Shown here in pieces: positions 1 through 12,800 of a stretch of 64,000 bases of DNA. The position numbers and the translations under genes are program-made. Numbering within the stretch: the stretch's first letter is position 1; each line of letters begins with the position of its first letter. This DNA is from Brevipalpus yothersi (taxonomy: Eukaryota; Arthropoda; Arachnida; Trombidiformes; Tenuipalpidae), in assembly GCA_003956705.1 (NCBI GenBank), contig QZCP01000126.1, positions 1 through 64,000 on the forward strand, read 5' to 3'. The notes beneath the pieces are model-generated. The model made no database searches. It was not told the DNA's origin and was given only the letters and a program-made list of their open reading frames with translations.

Positions 1-56
<56 letters not shown>

Positions 57-3000
57 AAATGATGATTATGCTTCACTTGTGGTATTCAAATGCAATGGAA
101 TTTCAACCTCCTGCCTAATAGGCGAGCCTCTCTCTCCTTTTTATTCGGCATGCATTCATATTCCATTCCATTCCATTCACTTTCCTTTTTCAACTTGTTG
201 ATCCATTTTATCACAGCGGACGTTGATTATCTCAGCCCAATGGGAAACTCACTTGGCCGGGAGGAAAGAGGAAAGAGAGAGAGAGAGTAGAGAATACTTG
301 GTCATTCATGAGATTCATTTCATCCAACATACACACACACACATTCACATTGTATCAGGCTGACAAGAGTGGGAAGAATCTTGTCTATTGGCTATCAGTT
401 TGAGCATATCTTCATTAAGGGAAGAGAGATAGGAGAGAGAGAGAGAGAGAAAACTGTATCTCTATACACCAAGATACATGGAGAGGGGGTTTCGAATGTG
501 AGAGAGAGAGAAAAATAATGAAACGACAAATCAAAGACCTACAAAGATGTACATTGGTGAGATGATTCAACAGCAATTTGATGGTGATCATTACAGGCCA
601 ACTGAATGGTGTGGATGGTTGAGAAATGCAGATTTTTTTTCTGCTTAGAGAGAGGAAAAAACTGTTCTTATGGCCAGAGAAGGAGGAGGATGAAAAATCC
701 AAGAATATCTAGAGATGTATTGCGATGAGACGCACACAGATAACTTTCTTTCATCTTTCATCGTTTTTTCCCCTCGCTTCAACCAGAATGGTAAGAAGAT
801 GGAGAAAGAGAGGAATTTTTTTTGTGGGCCTCTCAAAAAAAATCAAAGAGGTAAGAGAGATGCCTTTCGGAGAGAATGATGTGAGGAACAAAGAGGCGAA
901 TAAAAATTCTAGAAAGAAAAGTTCCCGAAAACCAGTCACAAACCCTATGAATCGCGTTCTGTTCTTTTCAGGGCATTTGATTATCACGAAAAATTTATCC
1001 AAAAATGAGAAAGAATTTTCTCTCTTTTTTTCTAGAAAATGTTCCTCAAAAGAATACATCAAACCAGACTGGTTATACTATTTTTCTTTCTTCTCCAATG
1101 GATAACCATTGCGTAATCAGTTTGAGATGTTGATCGTGCTTCACTTATCAGTTGTATACATGTATATATGAGTAGGAGAACAAAGTTACCTCAACACAAC
1201 AGAACAAGATTCATTGAACTGATGATTTTTTCCGAAACAGAGGGAGAGAGAGATAAAATGGTTAGCTTAATGACAAAGCCGATCAGAGAAGCATGTATAG
1301 CGAAAGAGAGAGAGAGAACAGAGTCAGAGATTAAGTCTTTTTGGGAAAAGCATTTGTTTCTCTTTTCATGTTCATTTCACAAATTTTGTGTGCAAATTTT
1401 TAGCAATCAAAAGTTTTACCAAAGAAGAAAAGAGTTTTGCTTTTTTTAAATACGAAAAACAAAGTTGATTTTTTTTTGACCCGACATTATGAGTTGCTTC
1501 ATGTGTTTTTCTTTGACATTAAAGTAAATATATATAGTATCGCATCATGTATGTGTGTTTGTATATATATTTTTTCTTGCCAAATTGGGACAACTGTATC
1601 CAAACTATTATATTCGATGCAAAAAAAAAGTTGCAGCAGCAGTAAGGTACGGTTGATTACATGAAGTAGAGACACATTTTTACCTGAGTTTGGGTGAGAG
1701 AAGATTTGACAAAAAGGAAACACGCAGAGAGAATCAGACAGGACACAAGTTCTGATCTACACTGCGGCTAGCAATATCTTCTAATTGAGAAGTACAAATT
1801 GAAAAAACAGTGAAAGATTATCAAAGATTAGAAGCAGGAAAGCAATTATCAATGGGACACCACTATGATAGAGAAAGAGATTACAGGAAGAGAAAAAGAG
1901 AGAGAGAGGTATTACACAAAGGTTATGTTTTTTCGCTGAGCTTTTTGTTTCAATATCATCATCATTTTCTTTTCTGGAAGAATATTATGTATGTGCATAT
2001 GAAAAAGTGAAATAGTTGCGAAATTATCAATTCACTGAGTTGCAAGCGGGTGCGGTGTGACAGAATAAATGTTTCTCAGTACCGGTATCTATTCCATAGC
2101 CACTTGTAGGTTGATTGGTTGGTTGGTTGGTTGTTGGGTAGAGAAAAAAAACGATGAAAATAGAGACAAAGAGAGAGAAAAAGAGGTGGGATCGTGCGGG
2201 ACAGCTTGCTGTTGAAATTGAAGAAAAATGAGGGTAGATTGAGCTTCTCCCTGATTAGTTTTAAGAAGCACTTGATGCCAGAAGAATGATCCTTTTTCCC
2301 AAAATCGTTTCAACTTGAAATTCCACACCAGCATCCATGGTCAGTATGTTAGGTAGAGGGAGAAAAGAGAGTGTAGGGAGGTGGAGGAAAGAAAAAACCA
2401 GCCGGTGGAATCAGGATCCAAAAGATGTGTGAGTATGGTACCGTTTCCATCATCATTAAGTGGGAACGTGAAGAAGGAGTGAAGAATAGAAAGAGAGAGA
2501 GAGAAAAGGGTGAGTTTCTCTCTCAGAGAGCCTCTCTTTTTTTTCACTTTTTTTCTCCCTCTCTCACAGAGAGAAAGAGAGAGAGAAAAATATTTTCCGG
2601 TTAAGTCACTCATTGACGGAAGGAAGACTTGGTACGAAAAAAAAACTATCACGGATGGTTAATGTTGATTTCCATTTTCCCAAGTACCATAGGAGGTGAC
2701 AAAATATATATTTTAGGTATACGTTTGGTCCATATCGTTCTGATTGTTTTTCTCTCTTTTCATCGCCCAATTATTGTTGATTTTATGGGTCTTACTCCCT
2801 TCTCGCCATCACATGGGGACACACATATATCAATACATGTAAACACATAGAAACACACGCTCATACCATGGAGCATAGAGAAGAGTAACAGTGAGAGAAA
2901 GCCAATCTCATCTACCGGTTTTCCTTGTAACGTTAGGACCAAGAGTCCTGACAAGAGACAGAAAGAAAGAGAAAGAAAGAGAGAGAGAGTAGGAAAGCGG

Positions 3001-3403
3001 AATAGAAAGGAGGGACCAGGTTGATAGGGAAAATGAAAGGGGCAAAGGTAGGCTTGCTGGGTTTTTTTTTCGTTCTCTCACTTGCCTTAGAAGTTTTGAA
3101 ATAGCTTCGAAAAAGGAAGAGAGAGAAGAGAGAAGAAGAGAAAGGGATGAGTGAGCAATAGAAGAGAAGAAGTGTATCTTCTCTTTCCATGTGTGTTACA
3201 AAGACTCACTGTGTGTGTGTATGTGTGTGTGTGGAGAGAGAGGCGAGGTAATACAATCATGTAGAAAAACGAAAAGTAGGAAGAGAGAACCAATTGTGCA
3301 AGCTTGTAGCAAGAGAGATAGAGAGAAGGAGAGAGAGAGAGAAAAAGAGAGAGAGATACATTGGGTAAATAGTATTTTAGGTAGATTATTTACAATCAGG
3401 CTA
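1..3403. other. GA-rich intergenic region, no gene seen
   Basis: The region begins inside a (GA)n tract (1-57) and is studded with short GA, CT and CA runs (for example near 430-450, 2490-2590, 2960-2990, 3210-3235 and 3310-3355). Open frames on both strands are short and dominated by Ser-Leu or Arg-Glu repeats that come from the dinucleotide runs. I found no conserved protein block or paired splice sites. The right end is probably the 3' flank or 3' UTR of the minus-strand headcase gene. Confidence 0.6.
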
Positions 3404-5440
3404 TCATCCTCGTCCGGACAGAGTAAAAATAGTTTGAATAGGTTTTGCGTAATGGTGACTGACGGTCCCACAGTAACCACAAGGCAGTGAATGACTGTAT
3501 TCACTGAAAAATCGAATACGATGTGTTTCCGGAGAGGTTACTAGATTATTGCATTTGTTACACCGAAGGCGATCAGTACAGCAGGGCACGGCAGCAAAAA
3601 TATCATAAGAATACATTGATCCCAATATGAGGTGAGATCCTTTCCATTGAGTGCCACAACTTTTGCACTTTAGAGATGAATTCCAACCCTCTAAGCAGCT
3701 CATACACACAGCGTTAAGATACTGTGTTCGCCCGTCTATTTGACAAGGTACAGCACCTTTACTGTGTTGTGTTGGTGAAACGAAAAAAGTTCCATCAATA
3801 AGAGGGTACTTGTCAAATATTATCATGCTCGTTGAACAAAGAATGCAAGGGACTCTGGTATATATATATATATACATGAGTGGATGAGTGAGTGTGTGTT
3901 CAATTCCATAGCGACCACATTGGAACAATCACGAAGTTTTTTTGCCACAGTCATCGGTGGTATTGGGTGGCGGTGGCAGAGAGCACAGGTTTCCGAATGA
4001 TAGTGAAAGAAAGAGAGAGAGAGAGAGAGATAAAGGAAAAAAATTCATGACATTGTAAAGCGACCAAGATGGTGGGATAGTGGCCAATGTGTATGTGTGT
4101 ATGTAGTTGATTCGGATTATATATGAGAAAAAATGGGAGAGAAAGAAAGACAAAATCGAAAGGAAGAGTATTAGAAAAGTTATCTCAACATGTTCAAAGA
4201 AGGGGCCGCAGGGATGGTGGCGAGGGGTAAGGGATGAGGGGGGTGGAGGGAAAGATAGAGAGAAAGAAGAGAGAAAGAGAATGCTAGAAAAAGTGAAAGT
4301 TTGGTTCATGATGATGATTTGGAAAAAGGAGCAAGGATCTGACGATATGAAGAAGAAGAAACTATCTGGTCTGGTAAGATGATGGTGAAAGTGAATACAA
4401 GAAGAAGAAGAAGAAGAAAAACAACTTTGAACATACCTGTTCATACGATTAGCCGTCAGGGTAGACAGAATTAGGTTTCTAGTCTCATCATTACCATGGT
4501 TAACATCATCTTCCATTTTAATGTGATAGGAATTGATTTTGTGACGAGGCAAATGATTAAAGGAGGAATAATCTTGACGACGTGAAAATATGGATCCCGA
4601 ATCATGTCGCTGGCGACGATGGAGATGATCGCCACCGAAAAATTTTTTCATAAACGACATTTGATCCATAAAGCCGGGCGATTGTGATTCTGAACCAGAA
4701 ACCGGTGGTGATGTGCCACCAGATCCACCGGAACCGGTAGACGACACGCTGGATGTACGAAGACGAGCCATGGGTATCACCTGACCGTGTACATGAGAAT
4801 TATTGTGATGATGGGGAGGATGAGGATGCTGAGACGATGGTACATGCTGACCTGGACCTGATTGCTCTTTATCTACCTTGGAGGATACGCTATTGTTACC
4901 GGTGGTAGTAGTGGTGGTGGTAGTGTTACCATTTACATGATGCTTATTGTTAGCGGTACCATTGGACATTGATGTGCTGATTATTAATGATGGCTTATCG
5001 CTACCCTTCTTCTTTCGATGTTTCTTCTTTTTACCCTGATCATCATTGGCAACGGCTACCGGCTGAACCCAATCTAAATCTTTACGCAAGTGTCCCTTAC
5101 CACACTTACATCCACACGCTTTATATGCCAAATCGTATCCTTTTTTTGTCCACAAATTTTGTAATCGCTGCTTTTCCGACCAACTTCGTGCACGTCCAGT
5201 TGATCGTAAATAGGTGAGAACATTTTCTTCCCACGTTTCGAAGCAACTTTTATGCATATATTTACCCTGATTACATTGTTCATTATTACATATTACTTTA
5301 ACACAATCACTGAGATCATCCATTTTAATCGCCTTTTCGACATGACATACACTGGGCACACAACAATGGGTGACACTTGGATCACCACCATTACTACTGC
5401 CAGAGCCATTAGAACCCGAATTGTGACGATTATGAGGCAT
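3404..5440 (-). CDS. hdc: Headcase (HECA) family protein
   Basis: Two exons, complement(3404..3854, 4437..5440), 484 aa. Exon 1 ends at a GTATGT donor after two bases of an Arg codon. Exon 2 follows a CAG acceptor, which completes the Arg. The N-terminal headcase domain (about residues 25-125) has a Cys-rich start (HCCVPSVC), the block RARSWSEKQRLQNLWTKKGY and the cluster CGCKCGKGHLRKDLDW. The middle is low complexity (Thr run, His/Pro stretch, Ser/Gly). Exon 2 carries the conserved C-terminal half: FDKYPLIDGTFFVSP, LNAVCMSCLEG, LGSMYSYDIFAAVPCC and a final CGYC pair. In insects the family restrains imaginal-cell proliferation and branching and acts with Unkempt; I infer the same kind of role here. 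The 582-bp intron is GA/CT-rich on the genomic strand, and its 3' end is a TA run rather than a pyrimidine tract. Confidence 0.93.
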
Positions 5441-6640
5441 GTTGAATTGGTTGATTGTGGGATTGGGTATTGGTTGTTGATTTATTCACGAAAACAGTTG
5501 ACACTAATAAAAATCGTAAGATTAAGTCAACTAAAGGTATCTGTATGTTATTATAACATTGGACACATGGAGAAAGAAAAAAAAAATTATCGACAAAATT
5601 TTCACTTTTTTATTGTTTCGAGAGAGAGAGATAGTTAAAGAGAACCGTTCGCTTTAGCAAGAGTTTTTGTGTGATCGAGAAGAAAAAGAAGCTCGAGCGA
5701 GCTACACACAACTGAGTGAGACACTCGAGTGAGCTTCACTTGCTCCCTCAAACTGTCTCACTTACACGCGGGAGCAGTAGAGTAATGAAAGGGAAAAGAA
5801 TTCTCAAGGACAACCAAGTGGGGGGGACTTGTTTACGAAAATTTGCACACATCAAAGGCACACAAACCGCTGCCTTTTCTCCCGCAAGTCAGGCGACGGG
5901 GGGGTCGAAACTTTTCTCTTTCTTTCTCTTTCTTTTTGGCTCTCTCTCTCTTTCTCTCTCTTTCTCTCTCTCTTTTCACCTCCTCTTTGAATCTACTAGC
6001 CTAGTACTAGGCTACTAGATCGCTAGGCTCTTTCTCTGGGTGAAAAGAGAGAGAGATGAGGAAGCTGGGGGTGGCGGCGAATATTCTAGATATAAATGTA
6101 AATTTTACATAGGACCGGGTGGGCTATGTGTCAGGGGAACTTCCGAGGTGTCCACCCCCATTGAATCATATTCGATGAATTGAGCTTGAGTGAGATAATT
6201 CGGATAAAAATGTCCAATAAAGCAAAAAGGAAGAGAAAGTCTGGACTTTTTTTTTCTCTCTCTCTCTTTCTCTCTTTCGCTCTCTCTTCCAAAGATGAGA
6301 TCAACATCATGGAACAGGGCAGAAGATCCCATGAAATGCTTTCTCTTGCCTTCTCTTTCTGTTAGCTTAGCCTTCTAGCTTGGATCATGCATAGCTTCTC
6401 GTGGATCCATGATGATCAACATCTTGACTTGCTATGAGATCCACATGGAATAGGGTGGTGATTCGTGATATTAATGATTTAATATGTTTTTTATCTTTCT
6501 TTCTTTCCCACTTTATCGCTATTTGCTGGTATTGTCCGAGCAAAAAAAGATTCACGATTTACTTGTGTAATTTATCATTAAATATGTAGATTTAGAAATG
6601 TATAAAAGTCTACAAACGTAATTGAAAAAAGAATTAAGAC
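5441..6640. other. Intergenic region between headcase and VPS41
   Basis: This holds the headcase 5' flank and the VPS41 3' flank. It contains CT/GA runs (5941-5985, 6255-6290), repeated CTCGAG-type boxes around 5690-5735 (CTCGAGCGAGCT and CTCGAGTGAGCT), and an 18-bp perfect palindrome at 5997-6014. The GAGA-like runs and CTCGAG boxes lie 250-500 bp upstream of the headcase start, so they may be part of its promoter. No coding exon was recognised. Confidence 0.5.
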
Positions 6641-6958
6641 TCAACATTTATTTAAAATTTTTGGTCCCGGTGGACAAACTGAGCAACACAATTCCTGTAG
6701 AAATAGGAAGAGTAAAAAACGAAAAAAAATAAGAAAAATTTTTCCAAAAAATTGAATTGAAATATATCTTACACTCTCTAAGCCAGCCAAACATTCTTTA
6801 TGGAAGATGTGTTTACAATTGAATATGGCTATTTCTGGAGTCTGCTGTAAACCTATCAGAAGAGATGGTAAAAAAGTGTGTGTGTGAGAAAGAGAGAGTA
6901 TTAAGCAATATTTTTTAGTGCTTTTCTAATTTGACAATCAGCAGGGCATATCGAGGGG

Positions 6959-7022
<64 letters not shown>

Positions 7023-9592
7023 GAAAGCTTACCTCGTGCAAAAATACGCTTAGAACATTCGTCACATACAGTGGTCTCGTTTATTAATGCTCCCCGTTTT
7101 TGGTCTTTGTTGAGCTTCTCTAGCAGCTTGAAACAATTGTTGACTAGAGCATCTCGCCGCTCCTTCTTAGCTGAACTCATGAGTCGATAGTCTCGTAAAA
7201 TTTTAAGCAATGCGCCCTTGAGACCCTCAATTTCAAGGCCTTCAGGTATTCTTCGTATAAATGAAATGGGATCCGGAATATTGGTACCAACATTTAGTAG
7301 TAAGGCACTGATGAATTGCGGTTTTCGTAGTGAATAGTTGATAAGATCTTCCCATAATTCGGTATCAGAATGTTCTTTACAAAAATCTATGGCATAATTT
7401 ATGTTCGACATACGATCGATTATACATTTCAAGGCTTCTTTCGAATTTCCCATGCGCGCCAGAAGGTAAACAGTTTCGGGAATAAGATGAAATTTTTCAC
7501 ATATCTTTAAAGCTTTTTCCAGTGAATAATGATTAGATGTTTGCAAAAATTTGAGCAATCGCTCGGGTGTGAATTGAGCGTAAAGAGATACCAGCAGATC
7601 GTGATGAATGGCACATCGATCACCATCTTGCTCAACAACTTTGTCCAAATATGCCCAAAGTAGATCGTGGCGATCTTTCAGCTTATCAACCACAAAATCA
7701 ATTGGAATTGTATCTCTTTGCTCCAATAAGAGCTTAGAAGTTTCAAAAGGATTTATACTCATCAGTGTTTCAAGTTTTTCAAGTAGAAAACGATTAAGTT
7801 TACAATTTCGAATCAATTCGAAAACTTTTTCTCCTGCTCGTATATCAAGAAGAATGACCACCGCTTTCTCCGGCTCACCTTCATGAATATAGAGCAAAGC
7901 TAATGCTTCAGATAATTTTTTATTCGCAGGATCTTTTCCATAAGCTTGAAGTAGAGCATTGGTCATATCAGGCACATTGTAAATGGTTGAAGGCCAAGTT
8001 TTGATAAGATCCAGATAAACATCCACATCCTTATCCAAAAAATGAATGAGTATTGATTCATAAGTCTCTTTATCAAGAGATATTGGGCTACCCGTGGGAA
8101 TAAAAGGGGCAAGATACTTTAGTTGCCCTCTCAATTGGAACTCTTTCACTTGTTCTTTCCATGCAATCTTATCACTGCCCAAGATAGATTCACATAGCTT
8201 TCCAGCTCTTTCGAAGCATTCGATATCGTTTTGTTCGAAAAGATAGTCTAGAAAAGCTTTCCCAACTGATAAAGTTGTATGATTCCGGCTACTTCTGGTT
8301 CTTTTGACTAGATCAAGAGCTTCATCAAAATATTTTCGATCAATTAACCAAGATATGCGTTCATCATCTTCTTTTGGAGTCGCCATGATCAAATCTTTTG
8401 GGCAAACAATAAAATATATGCCATCACTAGCCAAATATTCCAGAGTAAAGTTTTCGTTCTTTGAATCTTTTGAGGTTCGCAGAGAGAGGAGATCATTTGA
8501 TATTTCTTCAAAATCTTCCTGCATCGGTTCGATAATCAGCAAGTGAGGAATCAAAGATTTCTCAGAAGGATTGCTTTCAGACTGTTTTTCATAAAGCCCC
8601 AGAATAACAGTATTGTTTTCTAGGGGAGAAACTCCACAGATAAGAGGATCAATTGTACACATTGAAGGAATTATCACTTGTTTTGAGGGAAGTTTGTCTG
8701 AGTCAACGGCTCGTAAATTTCTTTTCGTAACCTGACCAATTTTGATTGATCGTCCACAGCCAATAATGAATTCTGTATCACTCTTCCAACATATACAACT
8801 CTTATACAAATCAGAACTTGGACCAGAATCTCTGGCCATAAAACAAATAACATTACGTTCATCCATATCGAATATTCGAATACCAGTATCACTTGAGAAG
8901 GCAATCAAATTGCCTCTCCATTTGATGGCTCGTATTTGACCATAACCTTCGTGCAAAAGTGTTGACTTATAACGTGCTAGAAAAGTTTTCTCATGTAAAA
9001 CAACTCTTTCATCACCGGTCACCAATCGACGCCCACCTCCAGGCTTACAGAATAGTGGATCAATAGCCACACAATGAACGGAACGATCAAAATCGAATAC
9101 ATAATTGCAATCTTTTGAGTAGAGACCAAAAATTATGACCTATCAAAAAGATGATGATGCTAGTCACTCCTCAGGTTATGATCAAATGTTTGTGCCAAGT
9201 TTGAATTACCTTACTGGATGAACAAGATGCGATGTATTCACCTCTCGGTTCTATGCTCATATCGTTAACATTGGTTGAATGCTGCAAAATAAGACATGAT
9301 AATCAAGTGAAAATCGAGATCCTCTCTGAATACCATTCGAAATATTGGTCAACTCTCGATCTCAATCTCTTACCAACATAACCTGGGACAGTCTTTCTTG
9401 CACACAATTTCCTTGATGATCAACGATGTGTATTTTTCCTGAACATGTACCGATAGCCAAAAATTTACAATGAACAGCAAGACAGCTGATTGAATCTTTT
9501 TTAAGAATTTCGGTAACATGATTGCCAATACGTTCAATTCTTAATAGTGGTTCACTTTCAACTGTATCAACTTTGTCCTCACTTTCAGCCAT
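6641..9592 (-). CDS. VPS41: VPS41, HOPS complex subunit
   Basis: Five exons, complement(6641..6694, 6773..6834, 7033..9139, 9210..9281, 9374..9592), 837 aa, close to the roughly 850 aa of animal VPS41. All junction phases agree. The N-terminus is a short acidic tail followed by WD-type beta-propeller repeats (IGNHVTEILKKDSISCLAVH; VIIFGLYSKDCNYVFDFDRS). A long helical clathrin-heavy-chain-like solenoid follows (YIHEGEPEKAVVILLDI; LEKALKICEKFHLIPETVYL). The last exons build the C-terminal RING-H2: CDEC, then CKHIFHKEC, then CCSVC. VPS41 is the HOPS subunit that binds Rab7 or Arl8 and tethers late endosomes, AP-3 vesicles and lysosomes. The acceptor of the 62-nt exon was chosen because only that AG keeps the RING in frame. 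Intron 6835-7032 contains a long (GA)n tract. Confidence 0.95.
6964..7018. repeat. (GA)n/(CT)n microsatellite inside a VPS41 intron
   Basis: About 27 GA units lie on the plus strand, read as CT on the sense strand of VPS41. The tract begins about 12 bases after the GTAAGC donor of a 198-bp intron located between the first and second Cys pairs of the RING. If translated it gives a Ser-Leu repeat, which is not part of the protein. Confidence 0.9.
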
Positions 9593-9894
9593 TATAACAA
9601 CACCTCACATCCACTTATCTATTCCATTGATTTATCACAATAAAACGAATCAAAAGTAATCACCGAAAAAAAATTGTGATGTTGTTTTCATAATTCAATT
9701 CAATTCCGAAAATGGGACAATATTTGAAGAGGGCGCTTAAAAGGAAGCCTCTTTAATCACGTTTGTAATGTTGATGTTGAGTCACTTTTTGTGTGTATAC
9801 AAACATTGTCGTCTTTAATTGTGTAATTAGTTTTGAGTATTAATTTCTCTCAACATTCCAGCATTTGGTAACAACAGCAATTTAGAGAAACAAC
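9593..9894. promoter_or_regulatory. Divergent (bidirectional) promoter of VPS41 and SPT5
   Basis: Only 302 bp separate the two start codons, which point away from each other, so both 5' UTRs and any promoter must share this interval. It contains an AP-1-type TGAGTCA at 9778-9784. No clear TATA box was seen. A head-to-head arrangement of two housekeeping genes is a common animal layout; co-regulation is an inference. Confidence 0.6.
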
Positions 9895-12800
9895 ATGAGT
9901 TCAAGTGAAGAGGTAAGGTTTGATTGTGATTAGAAGAAGGTGGTAAAAGTGTTCTGATCAATTCTGATGTGTTGTCGGTGTGTTTTGTAATTTTTGTGTG
10001 AAAATCTTTTCTCTTTTCAGGATCAAGATTTTGAGCAAGAAGAGGAGGAGGAGGAAGAAGAGGACGATTATGATGAAGAGGATGAAGAGGAAAATTATTC
10101 GTCCAAAAAATCTAAAAAGAAACCACGACACGGTGGATTCATTTTGGATGAAGCCGAAGTTGATGATGAAGTGGAAGATGAAGAAGATTTTGGCAGTGAA
10201 GGTGATGTTACCGTGAGGCGAGAAGATGTTCTCTCATTTGAAGATGATATATCAAGCAAAAGACGACTGGAGAAAAGAACTGTTGGTGATGAATCAGCAT
10301 TCATCAAAAAATTGGAAGCAAAATATATGCAATCGCAAGATCAATCATATCAAGATGAAGAGGATGGTGAATTGCCTGATGACATAGTTCAACATGCTGC
10401 TCTGCCAGGAGTTAAAGATCCTAGCTTATGGATGATTAAGTGTCGAATAGGTGAAGAGAAGGCCACAGCTTTACAAGTTATGAAAAAATGTATTGCATAT
10501 TCTACCAGCGATGATCCTCTTCTCATCAAGTCTGTCATGGCTCCAGAGGGAATTAAAGGATATATCTATATCGAAGCCTTCAAACAAACTCATGTAAAAC
10601 ATGCCATCGATGGAATAGGCAATTTGAAGATGGGTGTTTATAAGCAAACTATGGTCCCAATCAATGAAATGACTGATGTTCTGAAAGTATCCAAAGGTCA
10701 AACTACATTAAAACGAGGCCAATGGGTCCGTGTTAAGCGGGGACTTTACAAAGATGATCTGGCTAAAGTTGAAAGAGTGGATACTGCTCAGGGTACTGTT
10801 GAGCTTAGACTTATTCCTCGCATAGATTATACCCGAAAACGTGGAGCCTTAAAGACAGCAGATACAGAACCAGTGAAAAGAAAAAGAGCTAAGAGACCTC
10901 CTCCAAAATTTTTCGATCGTGAAGCTGTTAAGGCAATCGGCGGTGAAGTTTCACAAGATGGTGACTACATGCTCTTCGAGCGTGATAGATATATTCGTGG
11001 CTTCCTGTACAAAGATTTTCCCGTTCAATCTCTCATCATTAATGGAGTTAAGCCTACTCTAGCAGAATTGGAAAAATTTGAAGAAGAGCCTGACAATGTT
11101 GAGCTCGCCGAGTCAACTATCACAGATGAAGAGACACATGGTATCGTGTCTGGTGATAATGTTATTGTTATCGAGGGTGAATTGGTCAATCTTCAGGGTA
11201 GAGTTATTTCAGTTGATGGTAGCAAAATAACCATGATGCCACAAACCGAAGGCTTGAAAGATCCACTTGAATTTCAAGCCCATGAACTCATGAAATACTT
11301 TAAAGTTGGTGACCATGTTAAAGTCATCGCTGGGCGATACGAAGGTGACACTGGACTAGTTCTTCGCGTTCTTGAGAATCACATTGTCGTTTTTTCCGAC
11401 CTGACAATGCATGAAATCAAAGTTCTCGCCAAAGATCTCCAGTTAAGTCCTGACATGGCCACTGGTGTCGACAGTCTTGGACAGTATCAATGGGGAGATT
11501 TGGTAATGCTAGACAATACCACTGCTGGAGTTATTGTACGTCTTGAGAAGGAAAACTTCCAAATTCTCAACATGCACGGGAAATTAGTACATGTGAAGCA
11601 TCAAGCCGTGAAGGAGAAGAAAGATAACAAGAGAGCTGTTTCCTTGGATAGTCAGCAGAGTCAAATTCAAGTAAAAGATCATGTTGAAGTGATATCTGGA
11701 CCACATGCTGATCGTCGAGGAGAGATTCGTCATTTATTCAGAAATTGGGCTTTCATACATGATCGTCATTACATGGAGAATGGAGGAATATTCGTTGCTA
11801 AAACGAGAGACCTCCGTTTATCTGGTGGATCAAAATCTGTAAATGCTCCTGGTGCAAATCGTCCAGGAATGTTACCTTATATGTCTCCCAGAATATCTTC
11901 ACCTATGCATCCTAGTGGAGGAAAGCAGCCTTTCGGATCCTTGAGAGGCGGAAGAGATCGCGGTGATCTGGAACTTATTGGTAAGACCATAAAAATTATC
12001 CAAGGACCCTACAAAGGACATATTGGAATAGTTAAAGATGCGATTGGAACCACAGCTCGTGTCGAATTGCATTCCACATGTCAAACCATTACTGTAGATA
12101 AACAAAGAATAGACATCGTAGAGAAAGCACCTGGTGAACGAACCGGTGGTCTATCTCACTATGCCCGTACTCCCATGTACGGAGGACAGACACCATCATA
12201 TGAATTTGGCAATAGAACTCCTGCCAGAGGAGGAATGACACCACTCCATGATGGATCTCGAACTCCTATGCACGGAAGCAGTTCAGTTTGGGATCCTAAC
12301 ACAGGTGCTACGCCGAGACCCAATTTTGAAGACGATTCATGGAATGCTGATTCCTCTGCTGCCGCCGGTGGAAGTGGTTATCTAAATCCTCCAACTCCTG
12401 GTTACGCTGCACCTGATACACCTAACGCTGCTCCATTTGCAACTCCTCAAACTCCTGGAATGTATGCCTCCAGTGACCACACATATTCTCCTTATCAGCC
12501 AGTACCATCACCCTCTGAAGCTAGTTATCAAGATTCTGCTGCTAGTCCAGGGTCTAATTATATGACACCCAGTCCTGCTGGATACAGTAGCTCAGGTATG
12601 GCCCCGAGCCCATCATTCGGATATTCGCCAATGACACCGGGTGCACCATCACCCATGTTTAACCCCCAAACTCCTGGTGCTGGAATGGATAATCTTAATG
12701 TTGAATGGCAAACTACCGACATATGGGTTCGCATTAAGGAAGGCCCCGACTCGGATCTCACTGGACAAATCGGAATTATCACTGGCATTAATGGTGGCAT

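Noticed and set aside
3929..4436. Continuation of headcase exon 1 frame to 503 codons
   Set aside because: The reading continues through a GTATGT donor into a CT-rich intron. The conserved C-terminal half is found in a separate downstream exon in matching phase.
6938..7032. VPS41 C-terminus ending in a long Ser-Leu repeat
   Set aside because: This is intron retention through a CT microsatellite. Splicing from 7033 to 6834 restores the RING-H2 cysteines.
9994..10020. An SPT5 start at 9994
   Set aside because: The stretch is intron ending in CTTTTCAG; the real start is the ATG at 9895 in an 18-nt exon.
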